From assembly GCF_900105535.1 (NCBI RefSeq), contig NZ_LT629779.1:3596001-3660000 (forward strand): DNA of 64,000 nt, read 5' to 3'. Both the position numbers and the translations under genes were made by a program. Every line of letters begins with the position of its first letter. The first letter of the stretch is position 1. Shown piece after piece: positions 7,334-16,275 of the stretch. Source of the stretch: Pseudarthrobacter equi (GTDB taxonomy: Bacteria; Actinomycetota; Actinomycetes; Actinomycetales; Micrococcaceae). The notes beneath the pieces are model-generated. The model did no database searches. It had not been told where the DNA came from and was given only the letters and a program-made list of their open reading frames with translations.

Positions 7334-9319
7334 ATGGTTCAACAACCAGCTGAGGGCCCGGGCAAGCGCCTTGAGCCAAGAACTGCAACCCGGCGGGGGG
7401 TTGCCGCGGCGGCCGCACTGATCCTCACCGCCACCGGCATCGGGTCCGCCGTTGCCGCCACCCAGGTGACGGTCAAGAATCCCGGGAAGCTGGTGGCCGT
7501 TGGTCCGGTCAACACCGAGTACGGCTTCCCGGCCTGGTACGAGGACAGCAACAAGACCCGCGTCGAATTGTGCCTGGATGGCGAGAACCCCCTGTGCGGC
7601 TTCCTGCCGGGCGATATACCCAACGAAGCTGCCCCCATCTCATTCCCGGGCAACTTCCCTGACGAAGCCTTCTATATGCTGGCCGGCTCTGACCTGGATC
7701 TTCCCGGAGGAGGCAAGGCTGTCCTGGTCCTCGGGCTGGAAGCGGCCTTTGCCAATTCGGTGACGGAAGGTGACCAGGTGGTCTTCGGCCGTCAGCGGAT
7801 AGTGGTTAAGGGCGGCCCGGCAAACACCACCCTGGAGTTCAAGCACCCCTACGGCACCATCACCATCGATACCGACGGGACCGGCAGCGGGAAGCTGGTG
7901 GAAGACATCTCCCCCGCTATCGGCAACTTCGGTACTGCCTTGAAGAGCAATATCGGCCCCTTCCTGAAGTGGGATCCGGCCGTGGCCCCGGCAGCGCCCG
8001 AGGGCTACCTGGGTGACCCGAACCAGGACCACGCCGTCACGGGCAGTCCCTTCAACTACAACAAGTTCTCCGTCAGCGGCGGCGGCCTTGCCCTCGAAAC
8101 AAGCCAGTTTGGCCTCCAGGGCAAGATCGCCACGAACCGCGGCGTCAGCGCGGACGGCGCCTTCCTCAATGGGGACATGATCGACGTCTTCGCCACCAGC
8201 GGGCCCGAGTCACAACTGCAGGTGGACGGACAGGCTGGCCTCTTCGAGACGACACCCATGGCCAGCGACCCCGGCAGCGGCCGCTACTACGCCAGGATCA
8301 AGGTCACCGGAACCGCTCCGGAGGGCATCAAAATCACCAACATCGGCGACAAGCCCGCCAGCAGCAGCACCGTGAAGGTGGCAAAGCCCAGCAGCATAGC
8401 CGTCACCAAGGCAACCTTCGATGGCACCGCCCTCACTGTCGCCGCGGTATCAAGCGAGGCCGGCGCCCTGACGGTGGCAGACCTTGGCACCCTGGACAAC
8501 CCTGCACCCGGCACTTCAGCCGAGAAGTCCTTCCCGGTCAAGGCCCCACCGGCCACCGTGACCGTCAGGACAGCATCCGGCAGTTCCGCCTCCCTGCAGG
8601 TGACTGTCAGCGGAGGTGCGGCAACCCCCTCGGGCCTGGATCCCGTCACGCCGCAGCCTGATCCGGGTCCAGTGGTGGATACCGGTGGTGGCACAGGTAC
8701 GGTTACCCCTCCGCCCACAGGGCCTGCACCCGTGACGGCAGCAGCCACCGCGGCCACGCCCACACTGGCCCGGGGCGGCAGCGTCCAACTCGATGGCAGC
8801 GCGTCCACGGGAGCAGTCAGCTACAAGTGGCGCCAGGTCAGCGGACCCACTGTCACGCTGTCCAGTGACACAGCCGCCAAGCCTGTGGCGTCCATCCCGT
8901 TCTACGCCAAGACCACCGACACGGCGCCGCTGGCAGCCGCGACGGCTGGCCCCGCAACCATCGAGCTCGTGGTGACAGACAAGAACGGAACCACCAGCAC
9001 CCCGGCCACCGTCCAACTGGCCATCCAAACGGACACGGTGGTCCTCGATCCCAGTTCACGCCACCGGCTGGGAACGGAAATGCGGATCCAGGGTACGTCC
9101 ACCATCGGCGGCACCGCTGCCCTCCTGGTCCCCGCAACAGCCGTGGTCATCTACGACACCACGCCCGGCAGGCCCGTCTCCAAGCTGGGAACGGCCACCG
9201 TGGACACGCTGGGCGCGTGGTCGCTGAAGGTCAAGCCGGGCCCCGGACGGCAGGTCACCAGCGTGCTGGTCCAGTCAAGCCGTGGCGGCACCGCCGCGGG
9301 ATCAATTTCCCTCCGGTAA
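7334..9319 (+). CDS. secreted multidomain surface protein with PKD/REJ-like domain
   Basis: The 661-residue product has a long basic N-region, a hydrophobic core and a cleavage site near AVAATQ (about residue 43). Residues 45-340 form a domain I do not recognise, with a CLDGENPLCGF cysteine pair. After a Thr/Pro-rich linker (about 430-470) comes a PKD/REJ-like domain with SYKWRQVSGPTVTLSS, then a C-terminal beta domain. The last two domains resemble those of the secreted protein at 12412-14694. AGGAGAGAAG precedes the ATG. There is no LPXTG motif or C-terminal anchor. A strong terminator follows. The function is unknown; an extracellular matrix or adhesion role is a guess. Confidence 0.7.
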   Translation: MVQQPAEGPGKRLEPRTATRRGVAAAAALILTATGIGSAVAATQVTVKNPGKLVAVGPVNTEYGFPAWYEDSNKTRVELCLDGENPLCGFLPGDIPNEAAPISFPGNFPDEAFYMLAGSDLDLPGGGKAVLVLGLEAAFANSVTEGDQVVFGRQRIVVKGGPANTTLEFKHPYGTITIDTDGTGSGKLVEDISPAIGNFGTALKSNIGPFLKWDPAVAPAAPEGYLGDPNQDHAVTGSPFNYNKFSVSGGGLALETSQFGLQGKIATNRGVSADGAFLNGDMIDVFATSGPESQLQVDGQAGLFETTPMASDPGSGRYYARIKVTGTAPEGIKITNIGDKPASSSTVKVAKPSSIAVTKATFDGTALTVAAVSSEAGALTVADLGTLDNPAPGTSAEKSFPVKAPPATVTVRTASGSSASLQVTVSGGAATPSGLDPVTPQPDPGPVVDTGGGTGTVTPPPTGPAPVTAAATAATPTLARGGSVQLDGSASTGAVSYKWRQVSGPTVTLSSDTAAKPVASIPFYAKTTDTAPLAAATAGPATIELVVTDKNGTTSTPATVQLAIQTDTVVLDPSSRHRLGTEMRIQGTSTIGGTAALLVPATAVVIYDTTPGRPVSKLGTATVDTLGAWSLKVKPGPGRQVTSVLVQSSRGGTAAGSISLR

Positions 9320-9332
9320 GCACCGAAAGAAG

Positions 9333-9376
9333 AGTCCGGGGTCCTGGCCGCTAAGCGGCCGGGACCCCGGACTTTT
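9333..9376 (+). terminator. intrinsic terminator after secreted protein gene
   Basis: AGTCCGGGGTCC and GGCCGC pair with GCGGCC and GGACCCCGGACT around a TAA loop, followed by TTTT. The stem is about 18 pairs with one mismatch. It ends the 7334-9319 transcript and separates it from convergent lepB. Confidence 0.9.
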
Positions 9377-9427
9377 GCCCGCGCGCAGACGGGTCACATG
9401 CACATATATGGTGGCAGAGCCGGGGTG

Positions 9428-10006
9428 CTATTTCCCGCCGGTCAGCAGGGTGCCATGGATGGCGGTGAGCGGCACGGCACCGTAGTCCCGGGAATCAATG
9501 GACACACCCCTGTTGTCGCCCAGCACAAAAATGCTGCCGGCAGGAACGGTCACGGGGCCGAAGTACGTGGCGTCGATGCGGCTGTGGTCGGTGAACGGCT
9601 CGTCAACGTGCACGCCGTCCACATAGAGTTCGGCGTCCCGGATGGCTACGCTTTGCCCCGCCACGGCAATGACCCGCTTGATGGCCACGTGGCCGTCTTC
9701 CGGGCTGGTGAAAGCCACCACCACGCCGCGGCCCACAGTGCCTGACGCCGCAGCCGGTTTGTACATCAGTACCACCGAGCCCTGGGCGATGGTGGGTTCC
9801 ATGCTGTCCGATGAAACCGTAAAGGGCTCCACCAGCCAGGCCCGGGCGCCGAGCAATGCCAGCGCCGGGACCAAAGCCAGCGCCAGGCGGCGCGGGACGC
9901 GCCGGCCTGACCCCCGCTGTGGCGACGACGGATGGCGGCCGGGGCTTTCACCCCGGCCGCCGCCCGTCGTCGTACGTTCTGTGGTCAATCCTCTTCGTCG
10001 TCCCAC
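9428..10006 (-). CDS. lepB: signal peptidase I (LepB type)
   Basis: Removes signal peptides of exported proteins at the outer face of the membrane. It has a membrane segment LALALVPALALLGA, catalytic Ser in SSDSMEPTI, general-base Lys in HVAIKRVIAVAG, and box E GDNRGVSIDSRDYG. The core is complete. The start is unclear: GTG 10006 overlaps the oxidase gene, TTG 9988 forms a TTGA overlap with the oxidase stop, and no good start lies nearer the membrane segment. A long hairpin falls in the N-terminal codons. With the SipW-type enzyme at 4189 this gives two unlike signal peptidases within 6 kb. Confidence 0.85.
   Translation of the reverse strand: MGRRRGLTTERTTTGGGRGESPGRHPSSPQRGSGRRVPRRLALALVPALALLGARAWLVEPFTVSSDSMEPTIAQGSVVLMYKPAAASGTVGRGVVVAFTSPEDGHVAIKRVIAVAGQSVAIRDAELYVDGVHVDEPFTDHSRIDATYFGPVTVPAGSIFVLGDNRGVSIDSRDYGAVPLTAIHGTLLTGGK
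9923..9971. terminator. long hairpin at the oxidase/lepB junction
   Basis: CGACGACGG...GGCGGCCGGGG pairs with CCCCGGCCGCC...CCGTCGTCG around a six-base loop, about 20 pairs with a small mismatch. It lies 14 bases beyond the oxidase stop but inside the lepB 5' codons. It resembles the GTACGACGGCGGC palindromes at 43259 and 45903. It may attenuate lepB transcription. Confidence 0.55.
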
Positions 10007-11595
10007 TCGGCTTTTGCGGCGGTCATGGGATCGTTGACGTCCAGGTCCGACTCCTTAAGGCCAACCCGGAACTGGACCATCATGTCGTGGTCCTCGTGGG
10101 GCAGGTTGTGGCAGTGCATCATGTAGACGCCCTGCTGGGGCGTGAACTTCATGAGCAGCCGGACCGTTTCGCCTTCGCCCACATAGACCACGTCCTTGGG
10201 GCCGCGTTCGTGCAGCATAGGTGCCTGGCCGTTGCGGCTGATGATCTGGAAGTCCACCAGGTGGATGTGGACCGGGTGGAACCAGCCACCCGATTTGTTC
10301 TCGATTTCCCAGATCTCCACCGAGTTCAGCGCCGGATCCGCGGCCACCTTCTTGTAGCCGCTGGCAATGACGTCCTGCCAGCTGTCCTCGTTGATGGTCC
10401 ACAGGTTGGTGGCATCGTTCCGCTTGACCCGGAACGAGCGGGTCTTCACCGACTGGCTCGCCTTCAGCGACATCGTCTCGCTGCCCGCCAGGGTGGTGGG
10501 GATCCGGTTCCAGGTGGGATCAGTGGTGTCCACTGGCTCGTCGGTGACATCGAAGGCCATGATCTTGTTGGTGTAGTCGTAGTCCACGTTGTTCTTGTTG
10601 GACAGGTTCCGGAGCTCGATCCGCTGCCCGGTCTTGTACTTCCGGAAGTCGATCAGCACCTCGTAGCGCTCCGCCCCGCCGTGCCGGTAGCTGCTCACGC
10701 TTTGCGCCGTGGGCACCAGGCCTCCGTCGGTTCCAACCACCACCAGCGGATCGCCGGTGCTGAGGGTGGGACGGAGGGAACGGGAGATGGAGGCGTTGAG
10801 GATCCTGAACCGGTAGACGCGCTTCTGGACCTTCATCACCGGCCAGGGCTTCCCGTTAACCAGGATCACGTCCCCCCACAGGCCCGAATGGGTGTTGTCG
10901 TCGTAGCCCAGGGCCCCGTTGGAGGCGAACATTACATCGTTGACGGTCAGCGCCACATCGTAGCGGCCCTGCGGGAGCAGCTGGCGCTCGAGCGGATCAT
11001 GCATGTGGTACTGCGCCGCGAGGCCGGAGTAGGCGTTCAGCGCCGTGAAGTGGACGCCGTGGTCGTGGTACCAGAGGGTGCGTGCCGGCTGGAAGTTGGG
11101 GTAGTGGTAATCCTTGAAGAAGCCCGGGTGGGTGATATCTGACGCGTAGCCGTCATACTGCGGCAGCGACGCCGAGCCATGCAGGTGGGTGGACGTGGAC
11201 AGGGCATGCCCGTCGATCGCGTGCTGGGCGGGGAGCTGGTTGCGGACCCGCAGCACGGCCTTCGTCCCCTGATCCAGGCTGATGGTGGGCCCGGGAAAGA
11301 TCCCGTTGTAGCCCAGGATCGGCGTGGTGAGGCGCGGCAGGATGTTGGCCGTGGCGGCCTTCTCCGTCACCCGGTAGTAGTTGACCGGCAGGCCGTCAGC
11401 GGGATCGATGCCGGTGGCGTAGGGGGCCAGGAACGGGGCCTGGACAAAGGCGGACTGGAACGGACGGGGCATCTCCTTGTCGCTGAGCCGGCTGGCCGAC
11501 TTCGCTTCAACCGAACCCGTAGGCAGCATGGCGGCTCCCGCCCCAAGGACTCCCAGTCCTCCGATCAACAGGACCTGGCGGCGTGAAATGGACAT
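9985..11595 (-). CDS. Tat-exported multicopper oxidase, CotA/bilirubin-oxidase-like
   Basis: The 536-residue enzyme oxidises phenolic or metal substrates and reduces oxygen to water with four copper ions. It begins with a twin-arginine-type signal (SISRRQVLLIGG). Copper motifs are complete: HLHG (137-140), HDHG (177-180), HPVHIHLVDFQ and HCHNLPHEDHDMM near the C-terminus, with Met as axial type-1 ligand. The acidic tail AEWDDEED is unusual. A GGAGACACCCA site precedes ATG 11595. The secreted protein gene at 11710 lies upstream on the same strand. CotA-like spacing between motifs argues against a two-domain laccase. Confidence 0.9.
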   Translation of the reverse strand: MSISRRQVLLIGGLGVLGAGAAMLPTGSVEAKSASRLSDKEMPRPFQSAFVQAPFLAPYATGIDPADGLPVNYYRVTEKAATANILPRLTTPILGYNGIFPGPTISLDQGTKAVLRVRNQLPAQHAIDGHALSTSTHLHGSASLPQYDGYASDITHPGFFKDYHYPNFQPARTLWYHDHGVHFTALNAYSGLAAQYHMHDPLERQLLPQGRYDVALTVNDVMFASNGALGYDDNTHSGLWGDVILVNGKPWPVMKVQKRVYRFRILNASISRSLRPTLSTGDPLVVVGTDGGLVPTAQSVSSYRHGGAERYEVLIDFRKYKTGQRIELRNLSNKNNVDYDYTNKIMAFDVTDEPVDTTDPTWNRIPTTLAGSETMSLKASQSVKTRSFRVKRNDATNLWTINEDSWQDVIASGYKKVAADPALNSVEIWEIENKSGGWFHPVHIHLVDFQIISRNGQAPMLHERGPKDVVYVGEGETVRLLMKFTPQQGVYMMHCHNLPHEDHDMMVQFRVGLKESDLDVNDPMTAAKAEWDDEED

Positions 11596-11709
11596 TGGGT
11601 GTCTCCTTTGCTCAATAACCAGACTGTGCAGGGGCCAGCTTGGGGATTCCCTGCCCGGGTTACCTGGTTCTTGGAATATTCATGGAAGTCCCGGAACTGA
11701 CGGGACGGT

Positions 11710-12222
11710 TCACTTGGCGCCCCGGTGGTGCCCTGCACCCAGGGACAGTCCCGGGCCGCCGGGCAACTCCAGGGTCAGGTCTATGGCGCGGTCCGGGAGC
11801 TCGAACACCAGGGTGGCGTTCATGCTCTCTCCCTGCGGGACAAGGGCCGGGGCCGGCGTGGCCCAGATCGGCTTCCAGCTACCCGAACCCAGGGCAGAGA
11901 CGGCGTACTGCGACGGGTCGAAGGAAATACCGTCCTTCTCCATGGCTGTCAGTTCCACGAGGATGCGGACGCGGTGCATTTCCGCGTCCGGCGGGCTGGC
12001 GAGAGATGCCGGGGCTGATGGGGGCGTCCAGCCGTCGGCTTCGAGGGGTATGACCCCGTTGATTCGTCCCAGCCCGCCGTCGAGGCTTCCTGAGGCACCC
12101 AGCATTGCCGGCGGTGTCCGCGGCGCAGCAGTCACGATGCCCGCCACGAGGCTCCCCACCAGTGTGAGGAGGAGGAGCGGGACAAGGACCCTGATGCGCC
12201 TGATGGTTGCTGTTGATGCCAT
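11710..12222 (-). CDS. membrane-anchored or secreted protein of unknown function
   Basis: The 170-residue product has a single hydrophobic segment at residues 10-33 (signal or anchor) followed by a soluble beta-rich domain with no cysteine. Phrases such as MHRVRILVELTAMEKDGISFDP and MNATLVFELPDRAIDLTLELPGG suggest a small immunoglobulin-like or DUF4352-like fold. It is 114 bases upstream of the multicopper oxidase on the same strand, so it may help that enzyme or share its promoter. I do not recognise the family. Confidence 0.6.
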   Translation of the reverse strand: MASTATIRRIRVLVPLLLLTLVGSLVAGIVTAAPRTPPAMLGASGSLDGGLGRINGVIPLEADGWTPPSAPASLASPPDAEMHRVRILVELTAMEKDGISFDPSQYAVSALGSGSWKPIWATPAPALVPQGESMNATLVFELPDRAIDLTLELPGGPGLSLGAGHHRGAK

Positions 12223-12411
12223 GCCGGACAGTGTTGCCCGGGCTTCTAGGGAAAGCCTTGGGATCCGGTGGGGGCCAGCGGACGGCCACCGTTTCCCTGC
12301 CGGTTTCCTCCACTCCGGGGTTGCTTGACCAGCGTTTCCGCAAGGTCACGTTCCTACCGTCAGGGCATGCGCGAACACCTTGCGCAAGCACCCAGGATCA
12401 GTGAGGTTCTC

Positions 12412-14694
12412 ATGAAATCACCACAGCACGAACCGGGAGGGCAACGGTTCCGCGTCAGGTACGGCAGGGCCGGCACCATTGCCGGCGTCTCCGCCGTACT
12501 CTGCGCCACATCCCTGATGGCCATCCCCTCCGCCAACGCAGCCGTCCCCAACTTCCCGGACAACCTTGTGGTTTTCCCGGACCGGGACTTCGTTACCATC
12601 GAGGGCTACCAGGACCGCGTGGGCCAGACCGCCCTGGTGGAAGTCACCCGGAAGGGGGCCGGAGTGATCGGCTCCGCCCAGGGCGTGGTCACCGCCGGGG
12701 ACGTGGCCTTCGAGATCAACCACCCTGGAGGATACTGCTGGGGCGCCGGTACGGGGCTGAACGTGACCCCCGATATCCGGCCCGGCGACGTCGTCTCCAT
12801 CAAGTTCAACGGCGCTGAGGCAGGGGCCACCACGGTCCAGGATGCCTACGTCACCGAGCATTCTTCCCTGTCCGGCACCACGCTGACCGTTAAAGGCCAT
12901 GCAGGGGCCGGCGTGAACCCCGCCCAGATGGAGCAGCGGATCGTAGAGCCGGCCCTCAAGGACACCAGTGTGGGCCGCCGGGACGTCCGGGCAGTTCCCG
13001 GGCCGCTGACCGCCGAGGACGGTTACAGCTCCAGCCTGGTCTTCGGCACCGACGGCACGTTCACGGCCACCTACGAGTTCAACGACGCCGCCACCGCCGA
13101 AATCGCGGCCGCCGCTTCCGGCGAGCGCGCCATGGCGTGGGAAGTCGAGGACGCCGACGCGAACCGCCAGGGCCTCACCATCGCCGAATTCGGTGAACTG
13201 GGCGGCCCCGGAATGGGCGGTTGCCCCAACGGCCCGCTGCAGTCCGGCCCCGCCGGGCCCACCAACGTCAAGGTGGCCAAGGTAGGCGGCGACCTGAAAG
13301 TCAACTGGACCCCGGCCCAAGCAGTCCCGGGCACACCCGCTATCACCGGGTACCGTGCCATCGCCGTCGGCCGCACCGTCAACGGAAGTGAACAGGCCGA
13401 GACGGGCGTGCGCATCAGCGATCCGAAGGCCGCCAGCACCACCATCAAGGGGCTCACCTCCGGCGAAGAGTATGACGTCTATGTGGTCTCCGTGAGCAGC
13501 GCAGGTGAGACGTTCCCCGCCATTCCCTTCATCCCGGAGACAGACACCACGCAGCCGACGGTGGCCGCTTCACCGAACGGCGGCACCTTCCCGACGGCGC
13601 AGGAGCTGACGCTCACCGCCAGCGAACAGGGCAGCGACATCTACTACACCCTGGACGGATTGGACCCCGTCGGCAGCGGCGGCGTCGCCGCCGAGGGAGC
13701 CATCCTGTACAAGGACCCGGTTCCAGTGACGGCAACCAGCAAGTTCACCTTCGCGGCCATCGACCCCTCCGGGAACGTCTCGGACAAGGGCACGGTCGAG
13801 TTCACCATCACCAACGACCCCGTACCGGCCGCACCCGCCTTCACCGGAGCCCCGGTAGCAGGCAAGGGCACGGCCACGGTGTCCTGGACGGCACCCGATT
13901 CCGGTGCTGCAGGACTGACCATCACTGGCTATTCCGTCCAGGCCTACACAGCAGACGGCACACCATTCGGCTCAGCGAAGAAGGTGGCCGGTGACGTGAC
14001 CAGCCTCGTCTACGACGGCCTCGCCGGGGACACCCAGTACCGCTTCACGGTGCGGGCAGGCAACAGCAACGGTGAGAGCCCTGAATCCGCCATGAGTGAT
14101 CCCGTGACTGTCCAGGGCGACGTGGTGGCCAACGCCGGACCCGACCAGAACGTAGCCCGCCGCACCACGGCAACCGCCGTAACCCTGGACGGCACAGGTT
14201 CCACCGCCACCGGCGCCACCTACCAGTGGCGGCAGGTGCTGAGCAGCCCCACGGATCCTGACGGGGTCACGCTCAGCGGCAGCACCACCCTGCAGCCCAC
14301 GTTCAGCCTTCCCGTCTACCGGTACCCCATGACCAACAAGCCGCTCACCTTCGAACTGGCGGTCACGGCAGGCGGAGTCACAAAGACGGACGTGGTCACT
14401 GTGACTCCGGTTCCGGACCGGGTTACCGCGAGCCAGGGGCAGTGGAAGAGCCGCGACTTCCGGGTCAACGGCACCAGCAGCGCCGTGGGCGGGACGGTCA
14501 CCGTCCGGGTGGGCGGCCCCGGTGGCACCATCATCGGCACGGCACCGGTAACGGCTGCGGCAGCACCGGAAACCGGAGGGGTCTTCACCCTCCGCCTCCG
14601 GGACGGCAACGCACCGGCAACCAACCCCGGCAACATCTGGATCGAATCCACGCTGGGTGGCACGGCAGGACCCATCACGGTGGTGAATAAGTAG
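12412..14694 (+). CDS. large secreted protein with FN3, chitobiase-like and PKD/REJ domains
   Basis: I start it at ATG 12412, preceded by GTGAGG; the frame is open further upstream but without a better site. The 760-residue product has a signal peptide ending near SANAAVP, an unrecognised N-terminal domain with a GYCWGAGTGLN motif, an FN3 domain (GPTNVKVAKVGGDLKVNWTP), a chitobiase/beta-hexosaminidase C-terminal-like segment (GSDIYYTLDGLDP), a second FN3, a PKD/REJ-like domain (YQWRQVLSS) and a C-terminal domain shared with the 7334-9319 protein. No catalytic motif or wall anchor is seen. A polysaccharide-binding surface protein is the most likely role. Confidence 0.7.
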   Translation: MKSPQHEPGGQRFRVRYGRAGTIAGVSAVLCATSLMAIPSANAAVPNFPDNLVVFPDRDFVTIEGYQDRVGQTALVEVTRKGAGVIGSAQGVVTAGDVAFEINHPGGYCWGAGTGLNVTPDIRPGDVVSIKFNGAEAGATTVQDAYVTEHSSLSGTTLTVKGHAGAGVNPAQMEQRIVEPALKDTSVGRRDVRAVPGPLTAEDGYSSSLVFGTDGTFTATYEFNDAATAEIAAAASGERAMAWEVEDADANRQGLTIAEFGELGGPGMGGCPNGPLQSGPAGPTNVKVAKVGGDLKVNWTPAQAVPGTPAITGYRAIAVGRTVNGSEQAETGVRISDPKAASTTIKGLTSGEEYDVYVVSVSSAGETFPAIPFIPETDTTQPTVAASPNGGTFPTAQELTLTASEQGSDIYYTLDGLDPVGSGGVAAEGAILYKDPVPVTATSKFTFAAIDPSGNVSDKGTVEFTITNDPVPAAPAFTGAPVAGKGTATVSWTAPDSGAAGLTITGYSVQAYTADGTPFGSAKKVAGDVTSLVYDGLAGDTQYRFTVRAGNSNGESPESAMSDPVTVQGDVVANAGPDQNVARRTTATAVTLDGTGSTATGATYQWRQVLSSPTDPDGVTLSGSTTLQPTFSLPVYRYPMTNKPLTFELAVTAGGVTKTDVVTVTPVPDRVTASQGQWKSRDFRVNGTSSAVGGTVTVRVGGPGGTIIGTAPVTAAAAPETGGVFTLRLRDGNAPATNPGNIWIESTLGGTAGPITVVNK

Positions 14695-14711
14695 CACCGG
14701 CCAAGCCAAAC

Positions 14712-14756
14712 GAAGGTCCGGCGGCTCCCGCTTAGTGCGGGGGCCGCCGGACCTTT
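14712..14756 (+). terminator. intrinsic terminator after large secreted protein
   Basis: AAGGTCCGGCGGCTCCCGC pairs with GCGGGGGCCGCCGGACCTT around TTAGT, followed by TG. A near-perfect stem of about 18 pairs, 17 bases after the stop. It probably also stops the convergent kinase transcript. Confidence 0.85.
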
Positions 14757-14852
14757 GTGATGGCACCCGTGGTCTGCGGTGTTCCAGGATCCGGGCGGCC
14801 CGGGGTGGGTGGCGGCCTGGCGCCTCCCCTGATGCTGGCAAGGGCGAAAGTA

Positions 14853-16259
14853 CTAGATGGTTTCCGGTTCCATGGTGCGGTTGCCGTGGCGCCTGGAAGG
14901 GTACCGGCCGGCCCACCGGACCGTTGGAGTGGCAGCCCGGAACGTCGCCGTGACGAACGTTCCCCGGCCCGGGGCCGAACGGATATGGAGGGTACCCCCG
15001 GCCTGCTGGACCGTGTCCTTGAGGATTCGGAGGCCAAAGTGGCCCTCCCGGTGCGCGGTGCGGGGGTTGAAGCCGTGGCCGTCATCCGAGACCGTGATCT
15101 GGGTGAGCTCGCCGGATTGCCGGATCTGGATGTCCACCGCCGAGGCCCCTGAATGCTTGGTGGCGTTGACCAGCGCTTCACGTGCCACCCGGTAGGCCAG
15201 GACCGCACGGTCCCGGTCCAGGGACACCTGTTCCGGGATGCTGGCGGTGAAGGCGATGCCGCGTTCCACCAGGGGTGCCTCCAACCTCATGATGGACGCC
15301 TTCAGCCCCAGTTCTTCGAGGTCCGGCGGATAGAGTTCGCTGGTCATGGCACGCAGGGCCCTGATGTCGCGCTGGAGCATGGTCCGTGCGTCGGCGAACA
15401 CCTGCCGCTGGCCGGCCTGGCCGCGGCGCTCTTCCGACTCGAGGGCATAGGCCAGTCCGGACAGGTTCTGGATGACGTCGTCGTGCAGTTCGCTGGCGAT
15501 CTGGCGCCGTTCCTGGTCGGAGGCTTCGATGGCGCAGCGAAGCAGGGCGTTGCGCTGAGCCTGGTGGAACTGGATCCGCTTGGCCAGGCGGACGGCCGGA
15601 ATCAGCAGGACCAGCTGCAGCACTGCCAGGGACAACAGCACCGGCGGGATCATGCTGAGCAGGACCGCCTGCTGTTCCGCGCGCACCGCCGCGCCCGAGG
15701 AATACGTTTCGAAGATCATCGGCGCCCCGTCCTTGGCGGCGGAACGGACGTAGACCTCCACCAGTTCCCCGGACGAGGACTCAAACTCGTTTTCTGCACC
15801 GGTCTGGGACTCGAGTGTGGCCGTGGCCGGCCCGCCGGCCAGGAGGAGGTGCGCCCACTCCTCCTGTTCGAATTCCTGCCCGATCAGTGACGGGACGTCC
15901 GAGTAGACCACCCTGCCGTTGCCATCCCACACCTTGATCCTGGTGACGCCTCCGTTGGCCAGCCACGGTGCCACCCGCTGGTCCAGTTCCTCCAGGGCTG
16001 CGGGCTCCTGGGCCAGCAGTCCTGGGGTGATCAGCGGGCCAACAACGTTATCTGCCAGGCGCTGGGTGAAGTCCCGGGCGTTTGTCAGCGCATGCTGTTC
16101 GGCAGCGTCGCGGATCCAGAAAGTCACCGGGGTGGCCACCAGCACCAGCGCTGCGAAACCTGCCGCCAGGAACCGCGCCACGGCCATCCGCACTTCGCGC
16201 CGCTGGATGACCTCCGGTGTGGCAGTCGCGCTGCCACGGACGCGGCTAAGGCTTTTCAC
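14853..16259 (-). CDS. NarL-type sensor histidine kinase
   Basis: The 468-residue membrane kinase has two transmembrane segments (about 28-48 and 200-225) flanking a 150-residue extracellular sensor. A HisKA_3 box, ERRQIASELHDDVIQN, places the phosphorylated histidine at 259. The ATPase domain has EALVNATKHSGA and DDGHGF motifs. It lies 16 bases after the SARP-receiver gene in the same direction, so that regulator is the expected partner. The extracellular ligand is unknown. The C-terminal 25 residues are basic and not part of the ATPase fold. Confidence 0.85.
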   Translation of the reverse strand: MKSLSRVRGSATATPEVIQRREVRMAVARFLAAGFAALVLVATPVTFWIRDAAEQHALTNARDFTQRLADNVVGPLITPGLLAQEPAALEELDQRVAPWLANGGVTRIKVWDGNGRVVYSDVPSLIGQEFEQEEWAHLLLAGGPATATLESQTGAENEFESSSGELVEVYVRSAAKDGAPMIFETYSSGAAVRAEQQAVLLSMIPPVLLSLAVLQLVLLIPAVRLAKRIQFHQAQRNALLRCAIEASDQERRQIASELHDDVIQNLSGLAYALESEERRGQAGQRQVFADARTMLQRDIRALRAMTSELYPPDLEELGLKASIMRLEAPLVERGIAFTASIPEQVSLDRDRAVLAYRVAREALVNATKHSGASAVDIQIRQSGELTQITVSDDGHGFNPRTAHREGHFGLRILKDTVQQAGGTLHIRSAPGRGTFVTATFRAATPTVRWAGRYPSRRHGNRTMEPETI

Positions 16260-16275
16260 TGTCAGCTGCCTGCGG

